Assembly (NCBI GenBank): GCA_016281295.1
Contig: JAEEII010000220.1
Span: 1 to 29,193 of the forward strand
DNA length: 29,193 nucleotides
Direction: 5' to 3'
From: Bacteroidales bacterium
GTDB lineage: Bacteria > Bacteroidota > Bacteroidia > Bacteroidales > F082
Made by a program: the position numbers and the translations under genes. Of the stretch, positions 14,901-25,046 are shown one piece after another (the stretch's first letter is position 1; the number at the start of each line of letters is the position of its first letter). The notes beneath the pieces were generated by a model. That model did no database searches. It was not told where the DNA came from and saw nothing but the letters and a program-made list of their open reading frames with translations.

Positions 14901-14947
14901 ATAAATAAAACTAATTATTGCTATGATTTTATTTAATATTTAGCATC
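14893..14947. repeat. inverted repeat from the dprA stop to the next start codon
   Basis: gatgctaaata (14893-14903) and tatttagcatc (14937-14947) are perfect 11-bp inverted copies. A further aataaaa/ttttatt pairing lies inside after a 2-nt offset. The left arm contains the dprA stop codon, and the right arm ends directly before the ATG at 14948. It could be a terminator, an operator or an insertion scar. Confidence 0.6.
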
Positions 14948-15349
14948 ATGAAAGAGAAGAAGCCTTTAAAGGTTGGACGCTTGAAACTGACCATAGCAAG
15001 AAAAATCAAGCGAAAATGCGCCGACATATATTTGACACCTAATTATTTAAAACACATTGAACGACGACATAAAACAGAGTTAACCCATCTGGGTGTATCC
15101 GCTTTTGATTTCGTATTAAAAGTCATAAATAGTTATAATCAAATACGACAAGGATCTGGAGATTCGATACTACTGATCGTTTATGACGGCGATTTGAATT
15201 ATACCGTCGGAATAAATTTATGTCTATCAGGTAACTATTGGGAAGTAAAAACCGCTGAGCCAAGGAAAAAAGAGGACATTCTAAAAAGAAAACTTCTATG
15301 GCAAAAACAGCACACGATTTTAACGGATCACCGCCGTCCGTCTCCTTAA
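14948..15349 (+). CDS. small orphan protein, possibly a BECR-fold (PBECR-like) nuclease domain
   Basis: A 133-residue protein with no signal peptide, very basic at the N-terminus. The conserved-looking centre is IYLTPNYLKHIERRHKTEL, followed by a helix (SAFDFVLKVINSYNQIRQG). Two strands come next (DSILLIVYDGDLNYTVGINL and NYWEVKTAEP) and then a charged helix (KKEDILKRKLLWQK). The helix with KHIxxRH followed by beta strands resembles phage Barnase-EndoU-ColicinE5-RelE-like domains, but this is a tentative resemblance. Base composition is more AT-rich than dprA and lepA, suggesting transfer. No partner antitoxin gene is visible. The ATG is directly attached to the inverted repeat. Function is not established. 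Confidence 0.6.
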   Translation: MKEKKPLKVGRLKLTIARKIKRKCADIYLTPNYLKHIERRHKTELTHLGVSAFDFVLKVINSYNQIRQGSGDSILLIVYDGDLNYTVGINLCLSGNYWEVKTAEPRKKEDILKRKLLWQKQHTILTDHRRPSP

Positions 15350-15465
15350 ACATCTAAGTCCATATCGGCGGTTTGACTGAGACTAGTGCTTGGAACCATA
15401 GAAGTTTTCCAATTGCAAATTTATAACAAATTCCGATTACCGCAACATTTTCATTGAAAAAATTT

Positions 15466-17253
15466 TTAATCTAATTTCAGCACAGCGAGGAAGGCGGACT
15501 GAGGCACTTCCACGTTGCCGATTTGGCGCATACGTTTTTTACCAGCTTTCTGTTTCTCGAGGAGCTTGCGCTTACGGGAGACATCGCCGCCGTAACACTT
15601 GGCCGTCACGTCTTTACGCACCTGACGCACCGTCTCGCGCGCGATGATCTTGGCTCCGATGGCCGCCTGAATCGCAATGTCGAACTGGTGCCTTGGTATC
15701 AACTCCTTGAGTTTTTCACACATGCGACGACCGAACTCGTAGGCATGATCGCGGTGAATCAAGGTGGAAAGGGCATCGACCGACTCGCCGTTGAGCATGA
15801 TGTCGAGTTTGACAAGACTGGCTTCCTGATATCCTGCGATGTGATAGTCGAATGAGGCGTATCCCTTGGAGATGGATTTGAGTTTGTCGTAAAAGTCGAA
15901 AACGATTTCACTCAGCGGCATCTGGAAGGTCAGCTCCACACGGTCGGTGGAGAGATAAACCTGGTTTTTGAGCACGCCACGTTTCTCGATGCAGAGCGTC
16001 ATGATAGACCCCGTGAACTCGTTCTTGGAGATAATCTGGGCAATGATATAAGGTTCCTCGATATGGTCGATACGGGTCACCTCAGGCAAACCGCTGGGGT
16101 TATGCACTTCCACCATCTCGCCGTCAGTCTTGAAGCATTTAAACGAGACGTTGGGCACGGTGGTGATGACATCCATGTCGAACTCACGGTCGAGACGTTC
16201 CTGAATGATCTCCATGTGAAGGAGCCCGAGGAAGCCACAGCGGAAGCCGAAGCCCAAGGCCGCCGATGACTCTGGTTCCCACACCAGTGAAGCATCATTG
16301 AGTTGCAGCTTCTCCAGTGAAGCCCTGAGTTCCTCATAGTCGTCAGCATCCACAGGATAGATACCCGCAAACAGCATCGGCTTCACATTCTCGAAGCCAG
16401 CCACAGGTTGGTCGCAGGGACGTTCCACATGGGTGATGGTGTCGCCCACCTTAACTTCTTTGGAGGTCTTGATGCCGGAGATGATATAACCCACATTACC
16501 TGCGGAGAGCTCTTTCACAGGCACTTGTCGGAGACGAAGCACACCAATCTCATCCGCATTGTATTCCCTGCCCGTGGCAAAGAACTTCACCAAGTCGTTG
16601 GTGCGGATGGTGCCGTTCACGATACGGAAGTACGCGATGATGCCCCGGTAGGAGTTAAACACGGAGTCAAAGATGAGGGCTTGCAACGGCGCATCGGGGT
16701 CACCCTTAGGAGAGGGGATTCGTTCCACGATGGCATCGAGAATAGCAGGGACACCCTCCCCTGTCTTCGCACTGACCTTGAGAATCTCCGAGGGGTCGCA
16801 GCCGAGCATGTCAACCATCTGGTCCTCCACGATATCCACCATGGCACTGTCCATGTCAATTTTATTCATCACGGGGATAATCTCCAAGTCGTGTTCCAAG
16901 GCCATATACAAGTTGGAGATGGTCTGTGCCTGGATGCCCTGGGTGGCATCGACCACTAACAACGCTCCCTCGCAGGCGGCGATAGAGCGCGACACCTCGT
17001 ATGAGAAGTCAACATGGCCAGGGGTATCAATGAGGTTGAGGGTATAAATCTCCCCCTTGTACTCATATTTCATCTGGATGGCGTGACTCTTGATGGTGAT
17101 GCCACGTTCGCGTTCGAGGTCCATGTCATCGAGCACCTGATCCACAAGTTCTTTCTCGCTGACGGTCTGGGTAAGCTCAAGGAGTCGGTCGGCCAACGTT
17201 GACTTGCCGTGGTCGATATGAGCGATGATGCAGAAGTTTCGGATATTTTTCAT
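15466..17253 (-). CDS. lepA: elongation factor 4 (LepA)
   Basis: A 595-residue translational GTPase that binds the ribosome and influences initiation and back-translocation. G motifs are in order: [31 protein letters not shown] and SAKTGEG. Domains II and III follow, then the LepA-specific C-terminal domain with the basic end [20 protein letters not shown]. The start at 17253 ([19 protein letters not shown]) gives the family's normal length; the longer open frame to 17280 only reads through the promoter region. A perfect -7 box ends 6 nt before the ATG, so the transcript may be almost leaderless. It lies 23 nt downstream of the PPDK-like gene. Confidence 0.97.
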   Translation of the reverse strand: MKNIRNFCIIAHIDHGKSTLADRLLELTQTVSEKELVDQVLDDMDLERERGITIKSHAIQMKYEYKGEIYTLNLIDTPGHVDFSYEVSRSIAACEGALLVVDATQGIQAQTISNLYMALEHDLEIIPVMNKIDMDSAMVDIVEDQMVDMLGCDPSEILKVSAKTGEGVPAILDAIVERIPSPKGDPDAPLQALIFDSVFNSYRGIIAYFRIVNGTIRTNDLVKFFATGREYNADEIGVLRLRQVPVKELSAGNVGYIISGIKTSKEVKVGDTITHVERPCDQPVAGFENVKPMLFAGIYPVDADDYEELRASLEKLQLNDASLVWEPESSAALGFGFRCGFLGLLHMEIIQERLDREFDMDVITTVPNVSFKCFKTDGEMVEVHNPSGLPEVTRIDHIEEPYIIAQIISKNEFTGSIMTLCIEKRGVLKNQVYLSTDRVELTFQMPLSEIVFDFYDKLKSISKGYASFDYHIAGYQEASLVKLDIMLNGESVDALSTLIHRDHAYEFGRRMCEKLKELIPRHQFDIAIQAAIGAKIIARETVRQVRKDVTAKCYGGDVSRKRKLLEKQKAGKKRMRQIGNVEVPQSAFLAVLKLD

Positions 17254-17259
17254 GGGGTG

Positions 17260-17267
17260 CAAAAATA
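17260..17267 (-). promoter_or_regulatory. -7 promoter box (TATTTTTG) just before lepA
   Basis: The minus strand reads TATTTTTGCACCCC followed by ATG. The box is perfect and only 6 nt from the start, the same geometry as at rsgA. It lies in the 23-nt gap after the PPDK-like gene. Confidence 0.5.
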
Positions 17268-17276
17268 CAAAAAAAA

Positions 17277-20200
17277 TCACTCAGTGGGAAAATGTCCCAA
17301 ATAAACCAGTCCGAGGTTGCCGTCGATGGCAATCTTGTCGCCCATTTTCAAGGGATGGCCGTTGATAGCACCGAATTCGTCGTTGACATCCACATCGAGT
17401 CCGTCGCAACTCACCACGCAGACTTTTCCGAGACGCACGGCGGTGACCGCGGCATGAGAGGTGGCACCGCCTCGAGCGGTGAGCAGACCGTCACAGTCGA
17501 AGATCATACCGATGTCGTCAGGAACGGTGTCGGGACGCACAAGGATGACATGGTCTTCGGGATATTGCTCACGAAGACGCTGGATTTGTTGCGCGTTGAA
17601 GGCAGCCAAGCCATTCATAGCACCCCCGCCAATACCCATTCCACGTCCCACAGAGCGTTGCAGCCTCTGGGTAGGATTCTCAAAAACAAACGAGCTGTCG
17701 GTTTTCACCATTCCGCTCTCCACGGTCTTCAGGTCCTGGTCACGGGTTTGGAGGATATGGAAGTCATCAGGGTTGTCGCTCTCAAAGGTGAATTCAATCT
17801 CCTGAGGAGCATAGCCAAGTTCCTCGGTGAGTTTCACGGCGGTACCGTAAATCTTCCTGTACATGTCGGGCAAGAGGGTTTGCATCGAGGGGCCATCGAG
17901 ACCAGCGGCTTTGCGTTGGGTCTCTCCGATGGGCAAAGGTTTCACAAGGCCACCCACGATATCCTCACCCTGGCTTCTGAGGGTGAAATCACCATAAAGA
18001 TGAACCCCGGGGCGTTCGCGGTTGGGATTCTGGGTAAACACGACGCCGGTGCCGGAGGTGGCGCTGCGGTTACCGAAAATCATCTGCTGTACGATAACAG
18101 CGGTACCCCAGTTTTCAGAGATGCCGAGATGACGGCGATAGGCCAAAGCCCGCTCAGAGTTCCATGAGTCGATGACCATGTTGACACACTCAATGAGTTG
18201 TTTGAATGAGTCCTGCTCAAAGACGACATGATGTTCATCGAGGATTCGTTTGTAGGCGAGGGCAATCTCACGCATTTGTGCGGAGGAGAAGTCCGCCTTC
18301 ATCACCACGCCAGTCTGCTGTTTATAGGCGTTGATCGCATCGTCGAAAACGTCACGTTCGATGCCTTTCGCCATGCCCCAGCTCTGTATCAGACGGCGAT
18401 AGGAGTCCCATACGGTCCAGCCCTTTTCGGGATCCTGCGCCACGGTCTCGGCAATCTCGTCGTTCATGCCGACATTCAACAAAGTGTCCATGGCGCCAGG
18501 CATGGAGATTGCCGTGCCTGAACGCACCGAGAGCAACAGAGGATTCTTCGGGTCGCCAAACGTCCGGTTGGCTCGTTGTTCGAGACCTGTGATGAACTTA
18601 CGGATCATGCCATGGATCTCGGAGCGCAGCTCGGGGATGGTATTGATGGTGTCGTTACGGCGGAAAGTCTCCGTGGTGATGACGAAGCCAGGGGGCACTG
18701 GCAGGCCGTTCAAATAGAGGTTCTTCAGATGATAGGCCTTGTTTCCGATAAAGACCTGATTATCCATCTTTGGAGTTTTTTCCCAGAAGGGACTGATGAG
18801 CATCTCGGAGTTATAGGTCATGATGTCGTTAATCAGTTTCTGATCCAGGTCGGCTGCCATGCCGCGCAACGACTTGAGGATTCGTGCGATAAAGTTATCC
18901 AAAGGCTGCATCAAGAAAGCATCGGAAAGCAGGTCACGGTGGAACTCCTCCGACTTTCGGCTAATCAACGCCGCAGTCTCACGCTCATCAAGTTTGCCCT
19001 CCGGGTCAAAGAGTTGTGGCACAACCACCTTTAGGGGATATTCATACGACTTCAGGAAATAGCTGATAACAATACGCTTCACATCCTCCGAGATAAACTG
19101 GAAGATATTGATATATTGGTCAAACGAAAAGCTTCGAGACGTCAAGGAGTACTTGAGCATCTTGAGTTTAGAGTTGAGGCTTTGGTTGGTGATGCCGTCG
19201 AGTTCCAAGCCCTCGCGGAAATACTCCAAGATATCGTAAATCACTTCCAAGGTACGGGCGGAGATATATTCCAAGTTGATTCCCTGCACCACCTGCTCCA
19301 TCAACTGGGTAGCGACTCGTTCCAACCTGAATGTCAATCCCATAGCCTCGAACTTGTTTTCACGATAGGTGCCATACATCGAAGGAATGCCTATGGCGAT
19401 ATGACGTTTATGGTAGATATTCTCCCAGCCTTCACTTTCTTCGGGATTGAAAATGACTTGTTTTAATTTCTCCATAAAAGCATAGATCATTTTCAACGAC
19501 TTACCCACTTCCTTGTTTTTATAGGCTTGTTCAAAGGCGTCAATATCCTTGTCGGCAATGAAGGGGTAGTTGCGCAAAGAGTTGAAGATGTTGACCGACT
19601 CAAACGAGTATTTCTCGCGCAGGAAGGCATAAAGGTCTTTGATATCCATGAGGCGCGCGTGTTCACGATCGGCGATGGCGGGATCGAGTTGGAGTTTCTC
19701 GGCAACGCGAAGAATGAGTTTGTCGAAGTCCTCGCGCGAGAGCATGAGCAGGTCTTCCGGGTCAAGGCAGCTGATCTCGCTCATGGTGACTGTGATGTCA
19801 TGAACGTAGGTGTACCACTGGCTATTGACATCAATGCTGTCGTAAACGTTATTTGGCAGGATGGGCCGGAGTTTTTCAACGTCCCCGTCGCTCCAGAACT
19901 GGAAGACGCTGAAGGTAAGGCCTATGAGCGTGTTGTTGCTTTCGGTATGCACCTGTTTACGCAGGAAATGCACCAGTTTGTCCTCACGTCCCGAAATCTC
20001 ATCCATATTGGTAGTGACATTACGGATTTCACCCTCGGCTCCAATCTCATTGAAATACACCGGGAAGATGCGGGTGAGCTGTTTCACCTTCTTATAATAA
20101 GGACTGATATTGGAGTTAAGGATTTTGGTGATTTCGCGCTGGAAGAGGTCGGTATCGCTTAGGAAGATGCCCCCTAACTTGAGGTTGACGATGAGCGAGG

Positions 20201-21413
20201 AAAGCAGTTTTTCCATGGGGAACTTCGAGTGTTCGATAAGCTCGAGCCACACACGGATATTTTTGATATGGTTTTCATCCACAGAGAGTTGCCAATCCTC
20301 ATCTACAAAGACTTTACCAGGGGTGACGAAGCCAAAGTTGATGAGTTTTTTTTCAAAGTAATTGACGATCTCCTTTTGTTCGGTTTGGTCAATGTCAATG
20401 ATTTTGAGGCCAAGGGTAAGTTGGAAGTCGAGAACTGCCGACATATAGTCTTTGCGAAGTTCCTGGGCGAGGTCGAAGATGGTGTCAATGAACGGCATAA
20501 TCTGATCCTGAGGCATCTCATCGACCGCTTCGCGAAGCATACGGTTCATGTTCCAGATCAGCCGTTCGCGCTGGCTTTCCATGCCTGGAAGGTGCAGGAG
20601 GTAGAACACATAATGGAACTTAGTGATGAAATGCGGGAAGGTCTCTTCTGATTTTGTGAAGCGAGCGGCGATTTGGTCGAAGATAGGCATTTGAGCGATT
20701 TGTTCCCAACTGCCAGCATTATTAAGATCGGTATTCAACTGACTGAAATACGGTTCTCCGATGGAATCCTTGATGGTTTGTGCCTCTTGCGGTTCCACAA
20801 GCGACGCCTTCTCTTCAAGCCACTGTTCCACCATGGTGGTCTCACGCCAATAGCGGTAAGTCTCTTTAAGGATCATCCGCACCAGGTCCATGGCACGCTG
20901 TCCATAATGTTCATCACGAGCCAGGGTATCCAGATAGCGGATAGCATATTTCGAAGCCAGGATATAGCAGTCGCGGTTGGCGTCGAAACGCTCATCAAGC
21001 ACATCGAAAACTTCCTCTACAATTCTGTCTTCGATCTTTTTTCTTCTATCTTCTTTTGAAACAAATTCCAGCAAGGTATTCACAATGCTGAGTCTCAGCT
21101 TTTTCGTCACATCGGGGCGAAGCAAGCTGCGCATCATCTCGATGGGGATGAGCAAAGCATCGGCGGGCACGTCGTCACGAGTATAGAACCAAAAGTCATC
21201 CATAAGAATCTTACGGAGTTCTTCAATCACAAAGGTGTGGTTGGATAGTGGGTGGTGATATTCGGTAATGCATTCTTTGGCTCGTTTGTTTATGCCGAAG
21301 TATTTGGTTGACAGGTTAATAAACTGCTGATGTTCTTCTGGAATGAAGATGTCTTTGTATCTGGTTTGTGCCAGATTAGCTTCGAGAGCTTGGGATTTGA
21401 ATGTTTCGGACAT
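17277..21413 (-). CDS. PPDK-like ATP-grasp/phosphohistidine protein lacking the PEP barrel
   Basis: A 1378-residue cytoplasmic protein. Residues about 880-1200 are a pyruvate,phosphate dikinase/PEP synthase ATP-grasp domain ([89 protein letters not shown]). Residues about 1290-1370 are the swivelling phosphohistidine domain ([14 protein letters not shown], catalytic His about 1320). The protein ends about 58 residues after that His, so the C-terminal PEP/pyruvate TIM barrel (about 340 residues) is absent. The first roughly 870 residues are helix-rich, lack a signal or membrane segment, and match nothing I recognise. It may transfer phosphate to an unknown acceptor. Database names such as 'PEP/pyruvate-binding domain protein' would be partly misleading. 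Confidence 0.8.
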   Translation of the reverse strand: MSETFKSQALEANLAQTRYKDIFIPEEHQQFINLSTKYFGINKRAKECITEYHHPLSNHTFVIEELRKILMDDFWFYTRDDVPADALLIPIEMMRSLLRPDVTKKLRLSIVNTLLEFVSKEDRRKKIEDRIVEEVFDVLDERFDANRDCYILASKYAIRYLDTLARDEHYGQRAMDLVRMILKETYRYWRETTMVEQWLEEKASLVEPQEAQTIKDSIGEPYFSQLNTDLNNAGSWEQIAQMPIFDQIAARFTKSEETFPHFITKFHYVFYLLHLPGMESQRERLIWNMNRMLREAVDEMPQDQIMPFIDTIFDLAQELRKDYMSAVLDFQLTLGLKIIDIDQTEQKEIVNYFEKKLINFGFVTPGKVFVDEDWQLSVDENHIKNIRVWLELIEHSKFPMEKLLSSLIVNLKLGGIFLSDTDLFQREITKILNSNISPYYKKVKQLTRIFPVYFNEIGAEGEIRNVTTNMDEISGREDKLVHFLRKQVHTESNNTLIGLTFSVFQFWSDGDVEKLRPILPNNVYDSIDVNSQWYTYVHDITVTMSEISCLDPEDLLMLSREDFDKLILRVAEKLQLDPAIADREHARLMDIKDLYAFLREKYSFESVNIFNSLRNYPFIADKDIDAFEQAYKNKEVGKSLKMIYAFMEKLKQVIFNPEESEGWENIYHKRHIAIGIPSMYGTYRENKFEAMGLTFRLERVATQLMEQVVQGINLEYISARTLEVIYDILEYFREGLELDGITNQSLNSKLKMLKYSLTSRSFSFDQYINIFQFISEDVKRIVISYFLKSYEYPLKVVVPQLFDPEGKLDERETAALISRKSEEFHRDLLSDAFLMQPLDNFIARILKSLRGMAADLDQKLINDIMTYNSEMLISPFWEKTPKMDNQVFIGNKAYHLKNLYLNGLPVPPGFVITTETFRRNDTINTIPELRSEIHGMIRKFITGLEQRANRTFGDPKNPLLLSVRSGTAISMPGAMDTLLNVGMNDEIAETVAQDPEKGWTVWDSYRRLIQSWGMAKGIERDVFDDAINAYKQQTGVVMKADFSSAQMREIALAYKRILDEHHVVFEQDSFKQLIECVNMVIDSWNSERALAYRRHLGISENWGTAVIVQQMIFGNRSATSGTGVVFTQNPNRERPGVHLYGDFTLRSQGEDIVGGLVKPLPIGETQRKAAGLDGPSMQTLLPDMYRKIYGTAVKLTEELGYAPQEIEFTFESDNPDDFHILQTRDQDLKTVESGMVKTDSSFVFENPTQRLQRSVGRGMGIGGGAMNGLAAFNAQQIQRLREQYPEDHVILVRPDTVPDDIGMIFDCDGLLTARGGATSHAAVTAVRLGKVCVVSCDGLDVDVNDEFGAINGHPLKMGDKIAIDGNLGLVYLGHFPTE

Positions 21414-21535
21414 AGCGTATCATCGTATTGGAATGCGAAAATACGATAATTATTTGAATTGGGAATTGGGAAATCTAATTCGGTTGAAAAGTAAGATTTT
21501 TTTTCATTCTGAAGTTAATTTAACGATAGAAATCG

Positions 21536-21543
21536 TATTTTTG
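21536..21543 (+). promoter_or_regulatory. -7 promoter box (TATTTTTG) for gapA
   Basis: TATTTTTGCA is a perfect box 39 nt upstream of the gapA ATG, giving a leader of about 35 nt. The -33 region is weak (TTA at 21515-21517, 18 nt upstream). Confidence 0.6.
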
Positions 21544-21582
21544 CAGTTCATTTTGAATGAGAAACATCAAAATCAATTTATA

Positions 21583-22590
<1,008 letters not shown>

Positions 22591-22593
22591 TGA

Positions 22594-22613
22594 AGGTTAG
22601 AGGCCTCTTACCT
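22594..22613. terminator. imperfect palindrome between convergent gapA and the T9SS gene
   Basis: aggttagaggcctcttacct is a nearly perfect palindrome (one mismatch pair) filling the 24-nt gap between the two stop codons. It could form a short stem with a GGCC loop and end transcription from both sides. It lacks a T run, so the assignment is tentative. Confidence 0.35.
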
Positions 22614-22614
22614 C

Positions 22615-24912
22615 TCATCTTACAATCATAATACTCCCCTGGAGGCGCTGGGTGACTGGTCCTTCAGGGGTTATCATTTCCACGTCACAGATATAAAAAT
22701 AGGTGCCGTCGGGACAAGGGACATGGGTGCCTTGGGCGTTTCCATCCCAGCGGATGAAGATGTCCTCCGTGTCAAAGACGGGTCGGCCCCAACGGTTGAA
22801 GATGTGCATCTTCACCCAGGCAATCAAGTCCGGGGTGATTCGTGTCGGCTCAAAGACCTCATTGAAGCCATCGCCGTTAGGGGTGAACACGTTCGGAAGC
22901 TCATACACGGGTTTCTCCGGTTCGGGTTCTGGATCCTCGTTTTCTTTAGGCGTGACTTCGATGACAGCAGAATAGTTCAACAAAGGCCGCTGAATCCCCT
23001 CGATGGTATAATGCCCGAAGGTTCGCACATAGTAACGGTACTTCACCTCGTTCTCCACAAGCGTGTCCCTGAAGTCCATGGTTTCCGTAACTGCAATCCT
23101 TGAAAAGACAGTGTCGGTTGAACGAAACACCTCGGTGCTGTCAACTATCCAAGGGACCTCTTCAGACCATGACAGTGATACCGATGCATCGCCACCCGTA
23201 CCGCTCAGCATGACAGCATGAGCAGCGACACTCTTCCCCATAAGCTGCTGGTTCGCATCACGCATCTCCACTTGATAAGAAAGAGATGTCACATCAGCGA
23301 GATTCACCTCCCCGTCATGACAGAGGGTGTCGGAACCAGTATAAACCGTGGCTGACTCACCGTTCAAAAACCGAATCAGCGAATAGGAAAAAGGAGGTTG
23401 ATAATAAGATTCAATATCTTGCGGTGAGGTCCATCCCACGAGCATACGACCCGAAAGAAGGTCCAGGCTGTCGTTGGAGACCTGTGTCATCAGAGGCAAA
23501 TTATTGGGCAGGCGCACGCAGACCTCTTCACTGGGCTGACTCTCGGCACCTCCATGAAACACCGCCACCACACGGTAGCAGTAGTCTATTCCCTGATCGA
23601 AATCCAGTCCTCCATTGTCATCTTGGTACGAGGTGGCATCAGCAGCGAGTTCAGCAATCAGCTGATACCCTGGTCGAACGCCCGTCTCACAAGGATCAGG
23701 CTGATAAGGATTAGAGCCAGTCTTACGATACACCTGAATTCCCGCCACATTAGGGCAATAGGTATATTGCGACCAGGAGAGTTGAGAACTGAGGCGTGAA
23801 GCGTGGAGCGTTCTGGCGGTTTCCACTTGAAGGTCCTCTACGGGAGGGCCTATGACGCTGATGTTGATGACATGCACGTTGGTGAGGGGGATAGGGAACG
23901 AGTCGTCCTTAGCGTGGATCACCACTTGATAAGGAGTCTTACGGATGTGGCTGCATTCCGTGACCCAGGTGAACTGCATGACTGGGTTAAGGCCATTCGC
24001 TGTAGGTGGTGTCACCACTGCTTGGCTGACCTCAATCTCAAAAGGAGCGCCGGTGGCCTCCAGCGTCACAACATCGCCATCCGGGTCGGAGCCAGAAATC
24101 AAAAAGTCGAGGGTGGAACCGGCGATGACACAGGTGTCGGTGATGGCGGAGATCTCAGGGACATTGTTGTTACAAGCGGTGATGAGGATCTGCATATCGC
24201 GAATCACCGAGCCAATCTTAACCCCAGCACGCCATTCCTCGATCATGATTGCCACATTATATTCCCCTTGCATCATGGGATTCTCCCACCGTAACACACC
24301 TGTGACGGGGTCGATGTCGAACACACTGGACGTCTGCGGGAAAGTATATCCTGGGATATCCTCTCCCCCATTACCCTTGCAAGGCAACAACCGGTAGCTA
24401 AGGCTGTCGCCATCAGGGTCGTATGCCGAGACGTTATGATAGAAAGGCTTCCCCACACAACCCTTGTCAACAGGAGCGTTGAGGAGCTGCACCGAGTTGT
24501 TATAACCCAAGAAAGGATTGATGACAAGCTCTGTCTCGATATACATGGAAATGTTGACACTGTTAGGCACGTTGACCACGCCGTAGTTACGGTCAGGATC
24601 CTCCATGCTGATGACGTAGGTGCCAGAAGACGAGTAGTCGTGCGTCATCTTGTAAACGTTAAGGGTAAAGTTGTCGCCAAGTTCTTGATACACTACACGT
24701 GGCACATAGTCAGCAAAGCCGTCACCCCATTCCATCAACAGCGAGTCGCGTTGCACGCCGGCAAGACTGGGGGTATAGGTATAGCAGGTCAAGGTGAACT
24801 CGTAGGTGTTGCCACCCCTCCACTCATAGGTAATCTCAGCGGCACGCTGATGCGTGGCCCAGGCTGGGATGCTGAGGAGAAAGAGCAGGCCGATGAGAAA
24901 AAACTTGCGCAT
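22615..24912 (-). CDS. T9SS type B sorted (gliding-motility C-terminal domain) surface protein
   Basis: A 765-residue secreted protein. The start at 24912 gives a clear signal peptide (MRKFFLIGLLFLLSIPAWA); upstream in-frame codons overlap the divergent rel gene. The N-terminal region (THQRAAEITYEWRGGNTYEF) is common to large adhesin-like Bacteroidota proteins. Ig-like or cadherin-like repeats follow (YDPDGDSLSYRLLPC, ISGSDPDGDVVTLEA), then fibronectin III-like modules (about residues 360-650). A Pro/Glu linker (ENEDPEPEPEKP) leads to the type B C-terminal sorting domain, about residues 671-765 (LPNVFTPNGDGFNEVFEP, HIFNRWGRPVFDT, PDGTYFYICDV). The domain directs export by the type IX system and surface attachment. 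It is probably an adhesin or matrix protein; the ligand is unknown. Confidence 0.9.
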   Translation of the reverse strand: MRKFFLIGLLFLLSIPAWATHQRAAEITYEWRGGNTYEFTLTCYTYTPSLAGVQRDSLLMEWGDGFADYVPRVVYQELGDNFTLNVYKMTHDYSSSGTYVISMEDPDRNYGVVNVPNSVNISMYIETELVINPFLGYNNSVQLLNAPVDKGCVGKPFYHNVSAYDPDGDSLSYRLLPCKGNGGEDIPGYTFPQTSSVFDIDPVTGVLRWENPMMQGEYNVAIMIEEWRAGVKIGSVIRDMQILITACNNNVPEISAITDTCVIAGSTLDFLISGSDPDGDVVTLEATGAPFEIEVSQAVVTPPTANGLNPVMQFTWVTECSHIRKTPYQVVIHAKDDSFPIPLTNVHVINISVIGPPVEDLQVETARTLHASRLSSQLSWSQYTYCPNVAGIQVYRKTGSNPYQPDPCETGVRPGYQLIAELAADATSYQDDNGGLDFDQGIDYCYRVVAVFHGGAESQPSEEVCVRLPNNLPLMTQVSNDSLDLLSGRMLVGWTSPQDIESYYQPPFSYSLIRFLNGESATVYTGSDTLCHDGEVNLADVTSLSYQVEMRDANQQLMGKSVAAHAVMLSGTGGDASVSLSWSEEVPWIVDSTEVFRSTDTVFSRIAVTETMDFRDTLVENEVKYRYYVRTFGHYTIEGIQRPLLNYSAVIEVTPKENEDPEPEPEKPVYELPNVFTPNGDGFNEVFEPTRITPDLIAWVKMHIFNRWGRPVFDTEDIFIRWDGNAQGTHVPCPDGTYFYICDVEMITPEGPVTQRLQGSIMIVR

Positions 24913-24929
24913 AATGTTGTCTTCGGGCG

Positions 24930-24959
24930 CAAAGGTAATCAATCTTGAGAAAATAACAA
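24930..24959 (-). promoter_or_regulatory. promoter of the T9SS surface protein gene
   Basis: The minus strand has TTG (24957-24959), a 19-nt spacer and TACCTTTGCG (box at 24930-24937). This is the best -33/-7 match in the window. The box ends 17 nt before the ATG at 24912. Confidence 0.7.
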
Positions 24960-24986
24960 CCAACAAAATAAAAACCGGCTTTCGTC

Positions 24987-25018
24987 TTGCATAAAAAAGA
25001 ATAATTTCATTAAGTTTG
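24987..25018 (+). promoter_or_regulatory. promoter of the rel-fur-purA group
   Basis: TTG (24987-24989), a 21-nt spacer and TAAGTTTGCA (box at 25011-25018), 28 nt before the rel ATG. It is divergent from the T9SS gene promoter and 27 nt from its -33 element. Confidence 0.6.
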
Positions 25019-25046
25019 CAGTTTATTTCAGAAAAAACAGTATTGC

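Noticed and set aside
15331..15376. accgccg/cggcggt pairing downstream of the orphan gene as a terminator
   Set aside because: The 7-bp arms are separated by a long spacer of about 29-30 nt and there is no adjacent T run, so this is weak support.
21343..21582. 80 extra N-terminal codons of gapA
   Set aside because: They cover the start of the divergent PPDK-like gene and the gapA promoter. The conserved GAPDH N-terminus begins at 21583.
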